A stretch of 5,470 nt of DNA from Defluviitaleaceae bacterium (lineage in GTDB: Bacteria > Bacillota_A > Clostridia > Lachnospirales > WQUN01). Below are positions 1 through 5,470 of this stretch, piece by piece; position 1 is the first letter of the stretch; every line of letters starts with the position of its first letter. The notes below the pieces were generated by a model. The model was not told the DNA's origin. It did not search any database and saw only the letters and a program-made list of their open reading frames with translations. The stretch is from NCBI GenBank assembly GCA_009779525.1, contig WREB01000102.1:1-5470 (forward strand), in the 5' to 3' direction. Made by a program: the position numbers and the translations under genes.

Positions 1-174
1 CAAACCGGCGGCATCGTAAACCGCGAGGCTTCGATCCACGCATCAAACGTCATGTACCTTCACAAGGACAAGCCGACGCGCATCGGGTTTAGGCTGATCG
101 CCGGCGAATCCGGCGGCAAAACGGAATTCGTAAAGAAACGGTTCGCTAAAACGACCGGCGAAATCATAGATTGA
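1..174 (+). CDS. rplX: Large ribosomal subunit protein L24 (uL24), 3' end only
   Basis: This is the last 57 codons of rplX, in frame from base 1 and ending at TGA 172-174. L24 binds 23S rRNA and is one of the proteins that start assembly of the 50S subunit. The visible part contains the C-terminal half typical of bacterial L24: GGIVNREASIHASNVM near the start, then a stretch KPTRIGFR, and a basic tail with KKRFAKTTGE. Bacterial L24 is usually a little over 100 residues, so about half the protein, including the N-terminal KOW domain, lies upstream of the window. It is followed after 21 bases by rplE, as in the classical spc operon. Identification rests on motif memory and on the gene order, which agree. 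There is no sign of damage in the part seen. Confidence 0.93.
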   Translation, partial: QTGGIVNREASIHASNVMYLHKDKPTRIGFRLIAGESGGKTEFVKKRFAKTTGEIID

Positions 175-182
175 GGCAGCAC

Positions 183-188
183 GGGAGG
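183..188 (+). promoter_or_regulatory. Ribosome binding site of rplE
   Basis: GGGAGG lies in the 21-base gap after rplX, with 7 bases between it and the ATG at 196. It supports that start. In E. coli, S8 represses the spc operon by binding mRNA around the start of rplE; I could not recognise a convincing S8-type hairpin here by eye. Confidence 0.8.
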
Positions 189-195
189 TTAACGC

Positions 196-744
196 ATGAG
201 CAGGCTTAGGGTCCTGTACGATACCGACGTAATCGATTCGATGATGAAAAAATTCGGCTACAAAAACAAGCTCGCCGTCCCTAAAATCGATAAGGTTGTC
301 GTCAACGTGGGTTTAGGCGAGGCAAAGGAAAACGCCAAGGTCATCGAAAGCGCCACGAACGACATCAGCCTGATAACCGGACAGAAGCCCGTCGTGACGA
401 AGGCGAAGAAGTCGGTCTCCGCGTTCAAGCTCCGCGCGGGCATGCCGATCGGCTGCAAGGTGACCCTTAGGGGCGAGCGGATGTACAACTTCGTGGACCG
501 ATTGATAAACATATCGATACCGCGCGTCAGGGACTTCAGGGGCGTCAGCCCCGACTCGTTCGACGGCAGGGGCAACTATACCTTAGGAATTAAGGAGCAG
601 TTGATTTTTCCCGAAATCCAATTCGACAAGATCGACAAGGTTAGGGGCATGGAAGTGGTGATCGTCACCACGGCCAAATCGGACGAGGAGGCGCGGGAGC
701 TTCTCCGCCTTTTCGGAATGCCGTTCGTCCGCCCCATTCAATAG
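196..744 (+). CDS. rplE: Large ribosomal subunit protein L5 (uL5)
   Basis: This encodes L5, 182 residues, close to the usual length of about 180. L5 binds 5S rRNA with L18 in the central protuberance of the 50S subunit and contacts the P-site tRNA through a loop. Family landmarks are all present in order: [14 protein letters not shown] at about residues 30-43, [14 protein letters not shown] at about 60-73, [11 protein letters not shown] at 76-86 (the tRNA-contacting hairpin region), IPRVRDFRG at 108-116, [15 protein letters not shown] at 127-141, and a C-terminal GMPF. The ATG at 196 is supported by GGGAGG 7 bases upstream and by the family-like N-terminus; the Met codons at 241 and 244 would remove conserved sequence. 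It sits between rplX and rpsN as expected. Nothing is missing. Confidence 0.97.
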   Translation: MSRLRVLYDTDVIDSMMKKFGYKNKLAVPKIDKVVVNVGLGEAKENAKVIESATNDISLITGQKPVVTKAKKSVSAFKLRAGMPIGCKVTLRGERMYNFVDRLINISIPRVRDFRGVSPDSFDGRGNYTLGIKEQLIFPEIQFDKIDKVRGMEVVIVTTAKSDEEARELLRLFGMPFVRPIQ

Positions 745-754
745 CATAGATCAA

Positions 755-761
755 CTGGAGG
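755..761 (+). promoter_or_regulatory. Ribosome binding site of rpsN
   Basis: CTGGAGG lies in the 22-base gap after rplE, 5 bases before the ATG at 767. It supports that start. Confidence 0.75.
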
Positions 762-766
762 CCCAT

Positions 767-952
767 ATGGCGAAAAAATCGATGATTTTAAAGCAGCAGA
801 AGAAGCCGAAGTTTTCCACGCGGGCTTACAGCCGTTGCAACATATGCGGAAGGCCGCACAGCACGCTCAGGAAGTACGGCGTTTGCCGGATCTGCTTCAG
901 GGAGCTGGCTTACAAGGGCCAGATACCGGGCGTCAAGAAAGCCAGCTGGTGA
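767..952 (+). CDS. rpsZ: Small ribosomal subunit protein S14, zinc-binding short form (uS14)
   Basis: This encodes the 61-residue short form of S14, the standard length for the zinc-binding (C+) type; many authors write rpsN or rpsZ. S14 sits in the head of the 30S subunit near S3 and S10 and is needed late in 30S assembly. Four cysteines form a zinc ribbon: C24-x2-C27 and C40-x2-C43. The N-terminus MAKKSM is typical, and the C-terminus [16 protein letters not shown] (residues 46-61) is near-invariant in this type. It lies between rplE and rpsH, the expected slot. Many Firmicutes also carry a zinc-free, longer S14 elsewhere under Zur control for zinc starvation; this window cannot show whether that exists here. 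Confidence 0.97.
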   Translation: MAKKSMILKQQKKPKFSTRAYSRCNICGRPHSTLRKYGVCRICFRELAYKGQIPGVKKASW

Positions 953-969
953 ATCGCTAAAACGGCAAC

Positions 970-977
970 AAGGAGGA
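970..977 (+). promoter_or_regulatory. Strong ribosome binding site of rpsH
   Basis: AAGGAGGA in the 31-base gap after rpsN is among the best anti-16S matches in the window. Six bases separate it from the ATG at 984, which it favours over the second in-frame ATG at 990. Confidence 0.85.
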
Positions 978-983
978 ATAAGC

Positions 984-1385
984 ATGTCGATGTCAGACCC
1001 CATAGCGGATATGCTGACCAGGATACGGAACGCGAACACCGCGAAGCATAAGACAGTGGACATCCCTTCGTCGAGGGTTAAAGTCGCGATCGCGTCGATT
1101 CTCGTAAAGGAAGGCTACGTAAAGGGCTACGAGATCATCGAAGACGGCGTGAATAAAACGATGCGGATAACGATGAAGTACGGGCGCGACAGGAACGAAA
1201 AGGTCATCGCGGGCTTAAAGCGCATTTCGAAACCGGGGCTTCGCGTCTACGCGAGCTGCGAGGACATGCCTAAGGTGCTTGGGGGCTTGGGCTGCGCGAT
1301 CGTATCGACCAACAAGGGGATACTAACCGACAGGGAAGCCAGGAGCCTCGGGGTAGGCGGCGAGGTAATGGCGTTTATATGGTAG
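984..1385 (+). CDS. rpsH: Small ribosomal subunit protein S8 (uS8)
   Basis: This encodes S8, 133 residues, the usual length. S8 is a primary binder of helix 21 of 16S rRNA and organises the central domain of the 30S subunit; in E. coli it also represses translation of the spc operon. Landmarks seen are [13 protein letters not shown] at residues 5-17, [11 protein letters not shown] at 79-89, [15 protein letters not shown] at 106-120, and the C-terminal [11 protein letters not shown] at 123-133. The start at 984 follows a strong Shine-Dalgarno; an alternative ATG at 990 would drop only two residues. In the RNA-binding STS-type motif the second serine is replaced by asparagine (N110, reading STNKG). 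Otherwise the protein is ordinary. It is 31 bases after rpsN and 22 before rplF. Confidence 0.97.
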   Translation: MSMSDPIADMLTRIRNANTAKHKTVDIPSSRVKVAIASILVKEGYVKGYEIIEDGVNKTMRITMKYGRDRNEKVIAGLKRISKPGLRVYASCEDMPKVLGGLGCAIVSTNKGILTDREARSLGVGGEVMAFIW

Positions 1386-1393
1386 ATTCATTC

Positions 1394-1399
1394 AGGAGG
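1394..1399 (+). promoter_or_regulatory. Ribosome binding site that decides the rplF start
   Basis: AGGAGG lies 8 bases before the ATG at 1408. An in-frame GTG at 1399 would give a protein three residues longer, but it overlaps this site and therefore cannot be served by it. The site settles the start at 1408. Confidence 0.85.
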
Positions 1400-1407
1400 T
1401 GCAGACC

Positions 1408-1950
1408 ATGTCAAGGATAGGCAAGCTTCCCGTAACCGTACCGGCCGGCGTCACCGTCGATATAGGCGAAGGCAACGTCGTCACCGTGAAGGGGCCGCTT
1501 GGGACTCTGACGCGCAGGCTTTGCGCGGACATGAACATCGCACGGGACGAAGGCAAACTGGAAGTGACGCGCCCGAACGACCTAAAGAAAAACAAGGCGC
1601 TCCACGGTTTAACCAGGACGCTTTTAAACAATATGGTCGTAGGGGTTGCGACCGGATACACCAAGAAACTTGAGATCAACGGGACGGGTTACCGCGCGGA
1701 AAAGCGCGGCGACAAGCTGATGCTCACGCTCGGCTATTCGCACCCGATCGAAATGAAGGACCCGGAGGGCGTCGCCTCTACCGTGGAGGGCAACAACCGG
1801 ATAACCATTACCGGAATCGACAAGGAAAAAGTCGGGCAGTACGCCGCCGACATCAGAAGCAAGCGCGAGCCCGAGCCGTTCAAGGGCAAGGGGATCAAGT
1901 ACGATACCGAAAAGATCAGGCGGAAAGCCGGCAAAGCGGGCAAGAAGTAG
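1408..1950 (+). CDS. rplF: Large ribosomal subunit protein L6 (uL6)
   Basis: This encodes L6, 180 residues from the ATG at 1408, the usual length. L6 binds 23S rRNA near the factor-binding region at the base of the L7/L12 stalk. The protein starts MSRIGKLPVTVPAGV, the standard L6 N-terminus. Two repeated L6 domains follow: the first, about residues 11-82, carries VTVKGPLGTL at 25-34; the second, about 90-164, has NGTGYRAEKRGDKL and LTLGYSHPIE near 91-115, then ITGIDKEKVGQYAADIR at 134-150. The signature near residue 155 reads PEPFKGKGIKY, with phenylalanine where tyrosine is usual. A basic tail ends the protein. A GTG at 1399 in the same frame is rejected as the start because it overlaps the Shine-Dalgarno sequence. 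Confidence 0.97.
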   Translation: MSRIGKLPVTVPAGVTVDIGEGNVVTVKGPLGTLTRRLCADMNIARDEGKLEVTRPNDLKKNKALHGLTRTLLNNMVVGVATGYTKKLEINGTGYRAEKRGDKLMLTLGYSHPIEMKDPEGVASTVEGNNRITITGIDKEKVGQYAADIRSKREPEPFKGKGIKYDTEKIRRKAGKAGKK

Positions 1951-1968
1951 GAAGGAACGGGATACGGG

Positions 1969-2343
1969 TTGATACACAAGAAGTCTCGCAACGAATCGCG
2001 CGTCAAGCGGCACTATAAAATCAGGCACCACCTCTCCGGCACCCCGGAGCGGCCGCGGCTGACGGTTTTTCGTTCCAATAAGCACATCTACGCGCAGATA
2101 GTCGACGATACGGCGGGAAGGACGCTCGCCGCGGCTTCGACGATGGAAAAGTCGGTCGTCGAGGAAAGCGGGATCAAAAAAACCTCCGACATAGAAGCGG
2201 CCAAGGCGGTGGGCAAGGCGGTCGCCACGCGCGCCATCGAGAAGGGCGTCGAGACGATCGTGTTCGACAGAAGCGGATATATTTACCACGGGAAGGTCCA
2301 GGCGTTGGCAGACGCCGCCAGGGAAGTCGGACTTAAGTTTTAA
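1969..2343 (+). CDS. rplR: Large ribosomal subunit protein L18 (uL18), TTG start
   Basis: This encodes L18, 124 residues (family usually about 115-122). L18 binds 5S rRNA and, with L5, anchors it in the central protuberance. Landmarks are a basic N-terminus with [20 protein letters not shown] at 11-30, then [15 protein letters not shown] at 33-47, and a C-terminal [12 protein letters not shown] at 99-110 followed by [12 protein letters not shown]. The start must be TTG at 1969: the rplF stop codon at 1948-1950 lies upstream in the same frame with no other start codon between, and the first internal Met is at residue 59. The Shine-Dalgarno is poor: GAAGGA at 1951-1956 lies 12 bases away. Translation may depend partly on ribosomes finishing rplF 18 bases upstream. 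Confidence 0.95.
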   Translation: MIHKKSRNESRVKRHYKIRHHLSGTPERPRLTVFRSNKHIYAQIVDDTAGRTLAAASTMEKSVVEESGIKKTSDIEAAKAVGKAVATRAIEKGVETIVFDRSGYIYHGKVQALADAAREVGLKF

Positions 2344-2356
2344 CAGGCATAAACGT

Positions 2357-2363
2357 AAAGGGG
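2357..2363 (+). promoter_or_regulatory. Ribosome binding site of rpsE
   Basis: AAAGGGG lies in the 26-base gap after rplR with 6 bases to the ATG at 2370. It is a reasonable but not perfect Shine-Dalgarno sequence. Confidence 0.7.
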
Positions 2364-2369
2364 CCGTAT

Positions 2370-2885
2370 ATGAAAAAAATTGACGCAAGCGGGCTTGACT
2401 TGAAAGATCGCGTCGTGGCGATCAACAGGGTTACCAAAGTCGTGAAAGGCGGCCGGACGTTCCGGTTCGCGGCGCTGGTGGTCGTCGGCGACGAAAACGG
2501 GCACGTCGGGGCCGGGCTTGGCAAAGCGTCCGAGATACCCGAAGCGATTCGAAAAGGCAAGGAAGACGCTAAAAAGAATTTGATATTCATCGAAAGAAAC
2601 GAAAACGACAGCATCTATCACGATATCATAGGACATTTCGGCGCGTCCCGCGTGATGATGAAGCCGGCGCCGGAGGGCACCGGAGTCATAGCGGGCGGTT
2701 CGATGCGCGCGGTGCTCGAGCTTGCGGGAGTCAGGAACATAGTCACTAAGTCCATCGGCTCGAATACCAAGCACAACGTGGTCAGCGCGACGATCGAGGG
2801 GCTCAGGCAGATGAAGACGCCTTCGCAGGTGTCGAGGCTGCGCGGGAAGCCGATCGAAGAGATCTACGAATCGAGGTCCTCGTGA
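2370..2885 (+). CDS. rpsE: Small ribosomal subunit protein S5 (uS5)
   Basis: This encodes S5, 171 residues, within the usual range. S5 lies on the back of the 30S subunit near the mRNA entry channel and the neck, affects decoding accuracy, and carries the loop where spectinomycin-resistance mutations arise. The N-terminal double-stranded-RNA-binding-like domain spans about residues 10-75, with [15 protein letters not shown] at 19-33 and [14 protein letters not shown] at 40-53. The C-terminal domain has [16 protein letters not shown] at 90-105, [16 protein letters not shown] at 106-121 and [15 protein letters not shown] at 131-145. The last motif departs from the usual NP-x-NVVRAT wording. The stop TGA at 2883-2885 shares its last base with the ATG of rpmD. 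The start is supported by AAAGGGG and by the lack of an upstream alternative. Confidence 0.97.
   Translation: MKKIDASGLDLKDRVVAINRVTKVVKGGRTFRFAALVVVGDENGHVGAGLGKASEIPEAIRKGKEDAKKNLIFIERNENDSIYHDIIGHFGASRVMMKPAPEGTGVIAGGSMRAVLELAGVRNIVTKSIGSNTKHNVVSATIEGLRQMKTPSQVSRLRGKPIEEIYESRSS
2873..2876 (+). promoter_or_regulatory. Ribosome binding site of rpmD, inside rpsE
   Basis: GAGG (within CGAGGT, 2872-2877) lies in the last codons of rpsE, 8 bases before the ATG at 2885. The position favours ATG 2885 over the GTG at 2882 directly before it. Confidence 0.65.
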
Positions 2886-3088
2886 TGCGGCTGAAGATTA
2901 CGCTCGTGCGCTCGACGATAGGCGCGATCCCCAAGCACAGGAAAACGGTCGCGGCGCTCGGGCTTAAAAAAATGAACTCGTCCGTCATACAGGAAGATAA
3001 TCCCGCTATACGCGGAATGATTAACCAAGTCCGTCATTTGGTGAAGATTGAGAAGTGCGAAGGGGAGTCCAAAAATGCGGCTGGGTGA
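2885..3088 (+). CDS. rpmD: Large ribosomal subunit protein L30 (uL30)
   Basis: This encodes L30, 67 residues from the ATG at 2885, a few more than the usual 58-60. L30 binds 23S rRNA domain II on the 50S subunit; it is absent from several bacterial groups, so its presence is mildly informative. Landmarks are [17 protein letters not shown] at 3-19, [14 protein letters not shown] at 21-34, and [19 protein letters not shown] at 39-57. The final ten residues ([10 protein letters not shown]) lie beyond the usual end and come from the stretch holding the rplO ribosome binding site and start. TGATG joins rpsE and rpmD, so translational coupling is likely. A GTG at 2882 could add one Met, with a GTGA overlap; ATG is preferred by spacing and family fit. 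Confidence 0.95.
   Translation: MRLKITLVRSTIGAIPKHRKTVAALGLKKMNSSVIQEDNPAIRGMINQVRHLVKIEKCEGESKNAAG
3061..3067 (+). promoter_or_regulatory. Ribosome binding site that decides the rplO start, inside rpmD
   Basis: AGGGGAG lies within the last codons of rpmD, 7 bases before the ATG at 3075. It favours this start over an in-frame ATG at 3048, which would add nine residues not seen in L15 relatives. Confidence 0.8.
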
Positions 3089-3515
3089 GTTGAAACCCGC
3101 GGAAGGCGCGACAAAAAATAAATTCCGGCGCGGCAGGGGTCATGGCTCCGGCAACGGAAAAACCGCCGGAAGGGGCCACAAGGGCCAAAAATCGCGTTCG
3201 GGCTTCGGAGGCAAGACAGGGTTTGAGGGCGGGCAGATGCCTTTGTACAGGCGCCTGCCAAAAAAAGGGTTCAAATGCCGCAACTCGAAGGATATCGTGT
3301 CGGTCAACGTATCGCTGCTCAACGTCTTCAACGACGGCGACGAAGTGACCGTCGAGACGCTCAAGGGCAAGGGCCTGATATCGAACCCGCGCGACGGGGT
3401 CAAAATTCTTGGCGACGGCGATCTAAAAAAGAAGCTTATCGTGCGGATACACCATTTCAGCAAAGCCGCCGTGGAAAAAATCGAAGCTGCCGGCGGCAAG
3501 GCAGAGGTGATTTAA
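3075..3515 (+). CDS. rplO: Large ribosomal subunit protein L15 (uL15)
   Basis: This encodes L15, 146 residues from the ATG at 3075, the usual length. L15 binds 23S rRNA late in 50S assembly. The start [12 protein letters not shown] matches the family N-terminus. The long glycine- and arginine-rich extension that threads into rRNA is clear: [20 protein letters not shown] at 19-38, then [18 protein letters not shown] at 49-66. The globular C-terminal part has [20 protein letters not shown] at 109-128 and [12 protein letters not shown] at the end. The reading frame is open further up to an ATG at 3048, but the Shine-Dalgarno and the family start both favour 3075. It overlaps rpmD by 14 bases, and its stop TAA touches the TTG start of secY. 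Confidence 0.97.
   Translation: MRLGELKPAEGATKNKFRRGRGHGSGNGKTAGRGHKGQKSRSGFGGKTGFEGGQMPLYRRLPKKGFKCRNSKDIVSVNVSLLNVFNDGDEVTVETLKGKGLISNPRDGVKILGDGDLKKKLIVRIHHFSKAAVEKIEAAGGKAEVI
3504..3511 (+). promoter_or_regulatory. Strong ribosome binding site of secY, inside rplO
   Basis: GAGGTGAT in the last codons of rplO is an eight-base match to the expected 16S anti-Shine-Dalgarno tail. From its GAGG core there are 8 bases to TTG 3516. It makes the TTG start convincing. Confidence 0.85.
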
Positions 3516-4793
3516 TTGTTCAAGATACTCGTAAACGCCTGGAAAGTTAAGGATATCCGCACCAAGTTGATATTCATCGCGTTGTTGCTTTTGGTATACC
3601 GCCTGGGCACGCACATACCGCTTCCCGGCGTCGACATCGCGCTCCTTTACGGCGGCACCATCGATAGGTTAAGCACCGACAATCTGTTCTCGCTTATAGC
3701 GGGCGGCGGCTACGGCACCGTTTTCGCGATGGGCATCGCCCCGTACATCACGGCTTCGATCATAATGCAGCTTTTGACATATGCGATCCCAAAGCTTTCC
3801 CAGATGCAGAAGGAAGGCGAGGACGGCCGCAAGAAGATCCAGCAGATAACGAGGTTTGTCGCGGTCGGGATGGCTCTGATAAACGGCGCGGCGCTCACGT
3901 TTTCGTATTCGCGGCTGAGCGGCGAGGTCAGCAGCCTGTTCAGGCACAATAACATGCTGACGTTTGTCATGGCGACGGTCGGAATGGTGACCGGCACGAT
4001 TTTCATAATGTGGCTCGCGGAGCTTTTAACCGAAAAGGGGATCGGCAACGGAGCTTCGTTCATCATATTCGCGAACATTCTGTCGAGCCTTCCGAGCGGC
4101 GCGTACGCGCTGTATACGATGATAACCGGCGGCGATACGCTGCGGGGTTGGATCACCGTCATCGCCATCCTGGTGGTGTTCGCGCTTATCATCGGGTTCG
4201 TCGTGCTGGTGCAAGAAGGCGAGCGCAGGATTCCCGTCCAATATTCAAAAAAGATGGCGGGCAGGACGATGTACGGCAACCAAAGCAGCTATATCCCGAT
4301 CAAGGTCAATATCGCCGGAGTCATGTCCATAATCTTCGCTATATCTCTCCTGCAGTTCCCGAGGCAGATATGGGGATTCTTCCCCAGCGAGACGCTAGGC
4401 AGGATAGTCGGCTATCTTGAGACCACGCACATAGTGGGCGCGATCGTCTACATCGCGATGATATTCATGTTCACGTTCTTTTACACCTCGTTCGCGATAA
4501 ACACCACCGAGATGGCCGAGAACATGAAAAAGAACGGCGGGTTCATCCCGGGCATAAGGCCGGGCAAGCCGACCACCGAATACGTCCAAAAAACCGTGGA
4601 CCGGATGTCTCTGATCGGGGCCATCCTTTACAGCATAATAGCCATAACCCCGGTGATTTTCCAAAGGGTAACGGGAATGAGCGGGATGTTCGGAGGCACG
4701 ACGCTTTTGATCGTGACCGGCGTAGCCCTCGAGTTCATCAAGCAGCTTGAATCGCAGCTCCTTATGCGGCACTACAAGGGCTTCCTCGAATAA
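3516..4793 (+). CDS. secY: Protein translocase channel subunit SecY, TTG start
   Basis: This encodes SecY, 425 residues, the usual length. SecY forms the inner-membrane channel of SecYEG through which unfolded proteins are exported or inserted, driven by SecA or the ribosome. Ten membrane segments can be placed roughly at residues 17-37, 68-90, 113-133, 148-168, 176-198, 211-233, 265-281, 305-327, 364-383 and 391-408. Recognisable motifs are GIAPYITASIIMQLL (73-87), KGIGNGASFIIF (174-185), the fourth cytoplasmic loop EGERRIPVQY (234-243), and the fifth loop GGFIPGIRPGKPT (341-353), whose Arg348 matches the essential arginine needed for SecA-driven export. The C-terminus LLMRHYKGFLE is typical. 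TTG 3516 follows the rplO stop with no gap and is the only start that keeps the family N-terminus MFKILVNAWK. map begins directly after its stop. Confidence 0.97.
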   Translation: MFKILVNAWKVKDIRTKLIFIALLLLVYRLGTHIPLPGVDIALLYGGTIDRLSTDNLFSLIAGGGYGTVFAMGIAPYITASIIMQLLTYAIPKLSQMQKEGEDGRKKIQQITRFVAVGMALINGAALTFSYSRLSGEVSSLFRHNNMLTFVMATVGMVTGTIFIMWLAELLTEKGIGNGASFIIFANILSSLPSGAYALYTMITGGDTLRGWITVIAILVVFALIIGFVVLVQEGERRIPVQYSKKMAGRTMYGNQSSYIPIKVNIAGVMSIIFAISLLQFPRQIWGFFPSETLGRIVGYLETTHIVGAIVYIAMIFMFTFFYTSFAINTTEMAENMKKNGGFIPGIRPGKPTTEYVQKTVDRMSLIGAILYSIIAITPVIFQRVTGMSGMFGGTTLLIVTGVALEFIKQLESQLLMRHYKGFLE

Positions 4794-5470
4794 ATGGGGA
4801 TTTTCATCAAAAACGACGAACAGATCGACAAAATGCGCAAGGCGGGCAAGATAGTAGCCAGGACACACGAAACGCTTGAAAAATACATAAAACCCGGAAT
4901 AACCACGCTGGAATTGAACGAGATCGCCGAAGATTTCATCAGGAGCCGCGGCGCCGAACCGTCCTTCCTCGGGTACAGGGATTATCCCGCCGCGATATGC
5001 GTATCGGTGAACGACCAGGTCATCCATGGGATACCGGATGCGCGCAGGCTTGTCGCCGGCGACATCGTCAGCGTGGACATAGGCGTTTATAAAGAAAGGT
5101 ACCACAGCGACGCGGCAAGGACCCATCCGGTCGGCGAAATAGGCGGCGTCCTCGCCAAGCTTATCGAAGCGACCGCCGAATGTTTTTTCAACGCGATGCC
5201 TTTCGCGAAAAACGGCCGCCATTTGCATGAAATGTCGGCGGCGATCGAGCGCCACGCCAACGAATGCGGGTTTACGGTCGTACAGGAATGGTGCGGCCAC
5301 GGAATAGGCCGGCAGGTCCACGAAGACCCGCAGATACCGAACCACAAGATGGCGACGCGGGGGCCGATGCTAAAGAGAGGCATGACGCTTGCGGTCGAGC
5401 CGATGGTAAACGAAGGCGGATCGGAAGTGGAGACGCTTGAAAACGGCTGGACCATCGTAACACTGGACAA
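4794..5470 (+). CDS. map: Methionine aminopeptidase type I, 3' end outside window
   Basis: This encodes the first 225 residues of a type I methionine aminopeptidase, a metal-dependent cytosolic enzyme that removes the initiator Met from new proteins after deformylation. Family members have about 250 residues, so about 25 are cut off by the window edge. Visible active-site residues are H78 (in NDQVIHGIP), metal ligands D95 (VDIGV) and D106 (YHSDAAR), H169 (CGHGIGR), H176 (VHEDP) and E202 (VEPMV). The last metal-binding glutamate, in the usual HFEHT region, lies beyond the end. There is no N-terminal extension such as an SH3 or zinc domain. ATG 4794 touches the secY stop; the nearest Shine-Dalgarno-like stretch, AAGGG at 4776-4780, is 13 bases away, so coupling to secY translation is likely. 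The N-terminus fits the family (IFIKNDEQIDKMRKAGKIVA). Confidence 0.96.
   Translation, partial: MGIFIKNDEQIDKMRKAGKIVARTHETLEKYIKPGITTLELNEIAEDFIRSRGAEPSFLGYRDYPAAICVSVNDQVIHGIPDARRLVAGDIVSVDIGVYKERYHSDAARTHPVGEIGGVLAKLIEATAECFFNAMPFAKNGRHLHEMSAAIERHANECGFTVVQEWCGHGIGRQVHEDPQIPNHKMATRGPMLKRGMTLAVEPMVNEGGSEVETLENGWTIVTLD

Noticed and set aside
175..260. Possible S8-binding regulatory hairpin around the rplE start, as in E. coli
   Set aside because: I could not find complementary arms or the helix-21-like core by eye. An RNA covariance-model search of the upstream and rplE start region would be needed to decide.
903..947. Inverted repeat AGCTGGCT (903-910) and AGCCAGCT (940-947) near the end of rpsN
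   Set aside because: The arms are eight bases with a 29-base loop, both encode conserved S14 residues, and no T-run follows, so it is not a credible terminator.
953..983. The 31-base rpsN-rpsH gap as a promoter or terminator site
   Set aside because: It is the largest gap but too short and holds only a ribosome binding site; no -35/-10 pair or stem with T-run is visible.
1399..1407. GTG at 1399 as the rplF start
   Set aside because: It overlaps the AGGAGG ribosome binding site and adds residues before the standard MSRIGK N-terminus.
1624..2388. A 254-codon open frame on the minus strand across rplF and rplR
   Set aside because: It lies fully opposite two well-identified ribosomal genes, matches no family I recognise, and is the kind of shadow frame that GC-biased codon use produces.
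3048..3074. ATG at 3048 as the rplO start
   Set aside because: It adds nine residues absent from L15 relatives, and the ribosome binding site at 3061-3067 serves 3075.
3142..3550. Two further plus-strand open frames inside rplO, basic and arginine-rich
   Set aside because: They are out-of-frame readings of the Gly/Arg/Lys-rich L15 sequence, which explains their basic character.
3710..4279. A 189-codon minus-strand open frame inside secY
   Set aside because: It is the complement of SecY membrane segments, which yields hydrophobic-looking antisense sequence; no independent evidence for a gene.
4395..5345. A 316-codon open frame on the minus strand across secY and map
   Set aside because: It is antisense to the strongly conserved secY and map, spans their junction, and has a composition expected of a mirrored coding frame. 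No recognisable domain.

Overview
The window is a stretch of bacterial chromosome carrying most of the spc ribosomal-protein operon. Eleven genes lie head to tail on the + strand with no minus-strand gene: rplX (3' end only), rplE, rpsN (zinc-binding type), rpsH, rplF, rplR, rpsE, rpmD, rplO, secY and map (5' part only). The order from rplX to secY is the classical spc order. Products were identified by reading the translations against remembered family motifs; no database search was possible.

The organism is a bacterium. Base composition is moderately GC-rich (roughly mid-50s percent by eye). The Cys4 zinc-ribbon S14, the presence of L30, the SecY sequence style (QEGERRIPVQY and GGFIPGIRPGKPT motifs) and a map gene after secY resemble Firmicutes, especially Clostridia-like lineages. 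This placement is an inference of low to moderate confidence. The usual Firmicutes order secY-adk-map is not seen: secY is followed directly by map.

Layout: positions 1-174 hold the end of L24. From 175 to 2369 the genes are separated by short gaps (18-31 bases), most holding a clear Shine-Dalgarno sequence. From rpsE onward (2370-5470) the gaps vanish. rpsE/rpmD share one base, rpmD/rplO overlap by 14 bases, and rplO/secY and secY/map abut with no spacer, so ribosome binding sites lie inside the preceding gene and translational coupling is likely. Two genes, rplR and secY, start with TTG. For rplF, rpmD and rplO the longest possible reading frame starts too early; the ribosome binding site and family alignment place the start downstream.

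Together the genes supply large-subunit proteins (L24, L5, L6, L18, L30, L15), small-subunit proteins (S14, S8, S5), the protein-export channel SecY, and the methionine aminopeptidase that trims new proteins. No promoter, terminator, RNA gene, mobile element, CRISPR array or notable repeat was found, and no gap exceeds 31 bases. I see no new biological system here. The findings are small architectural and residue-level departures from the usual pattern.
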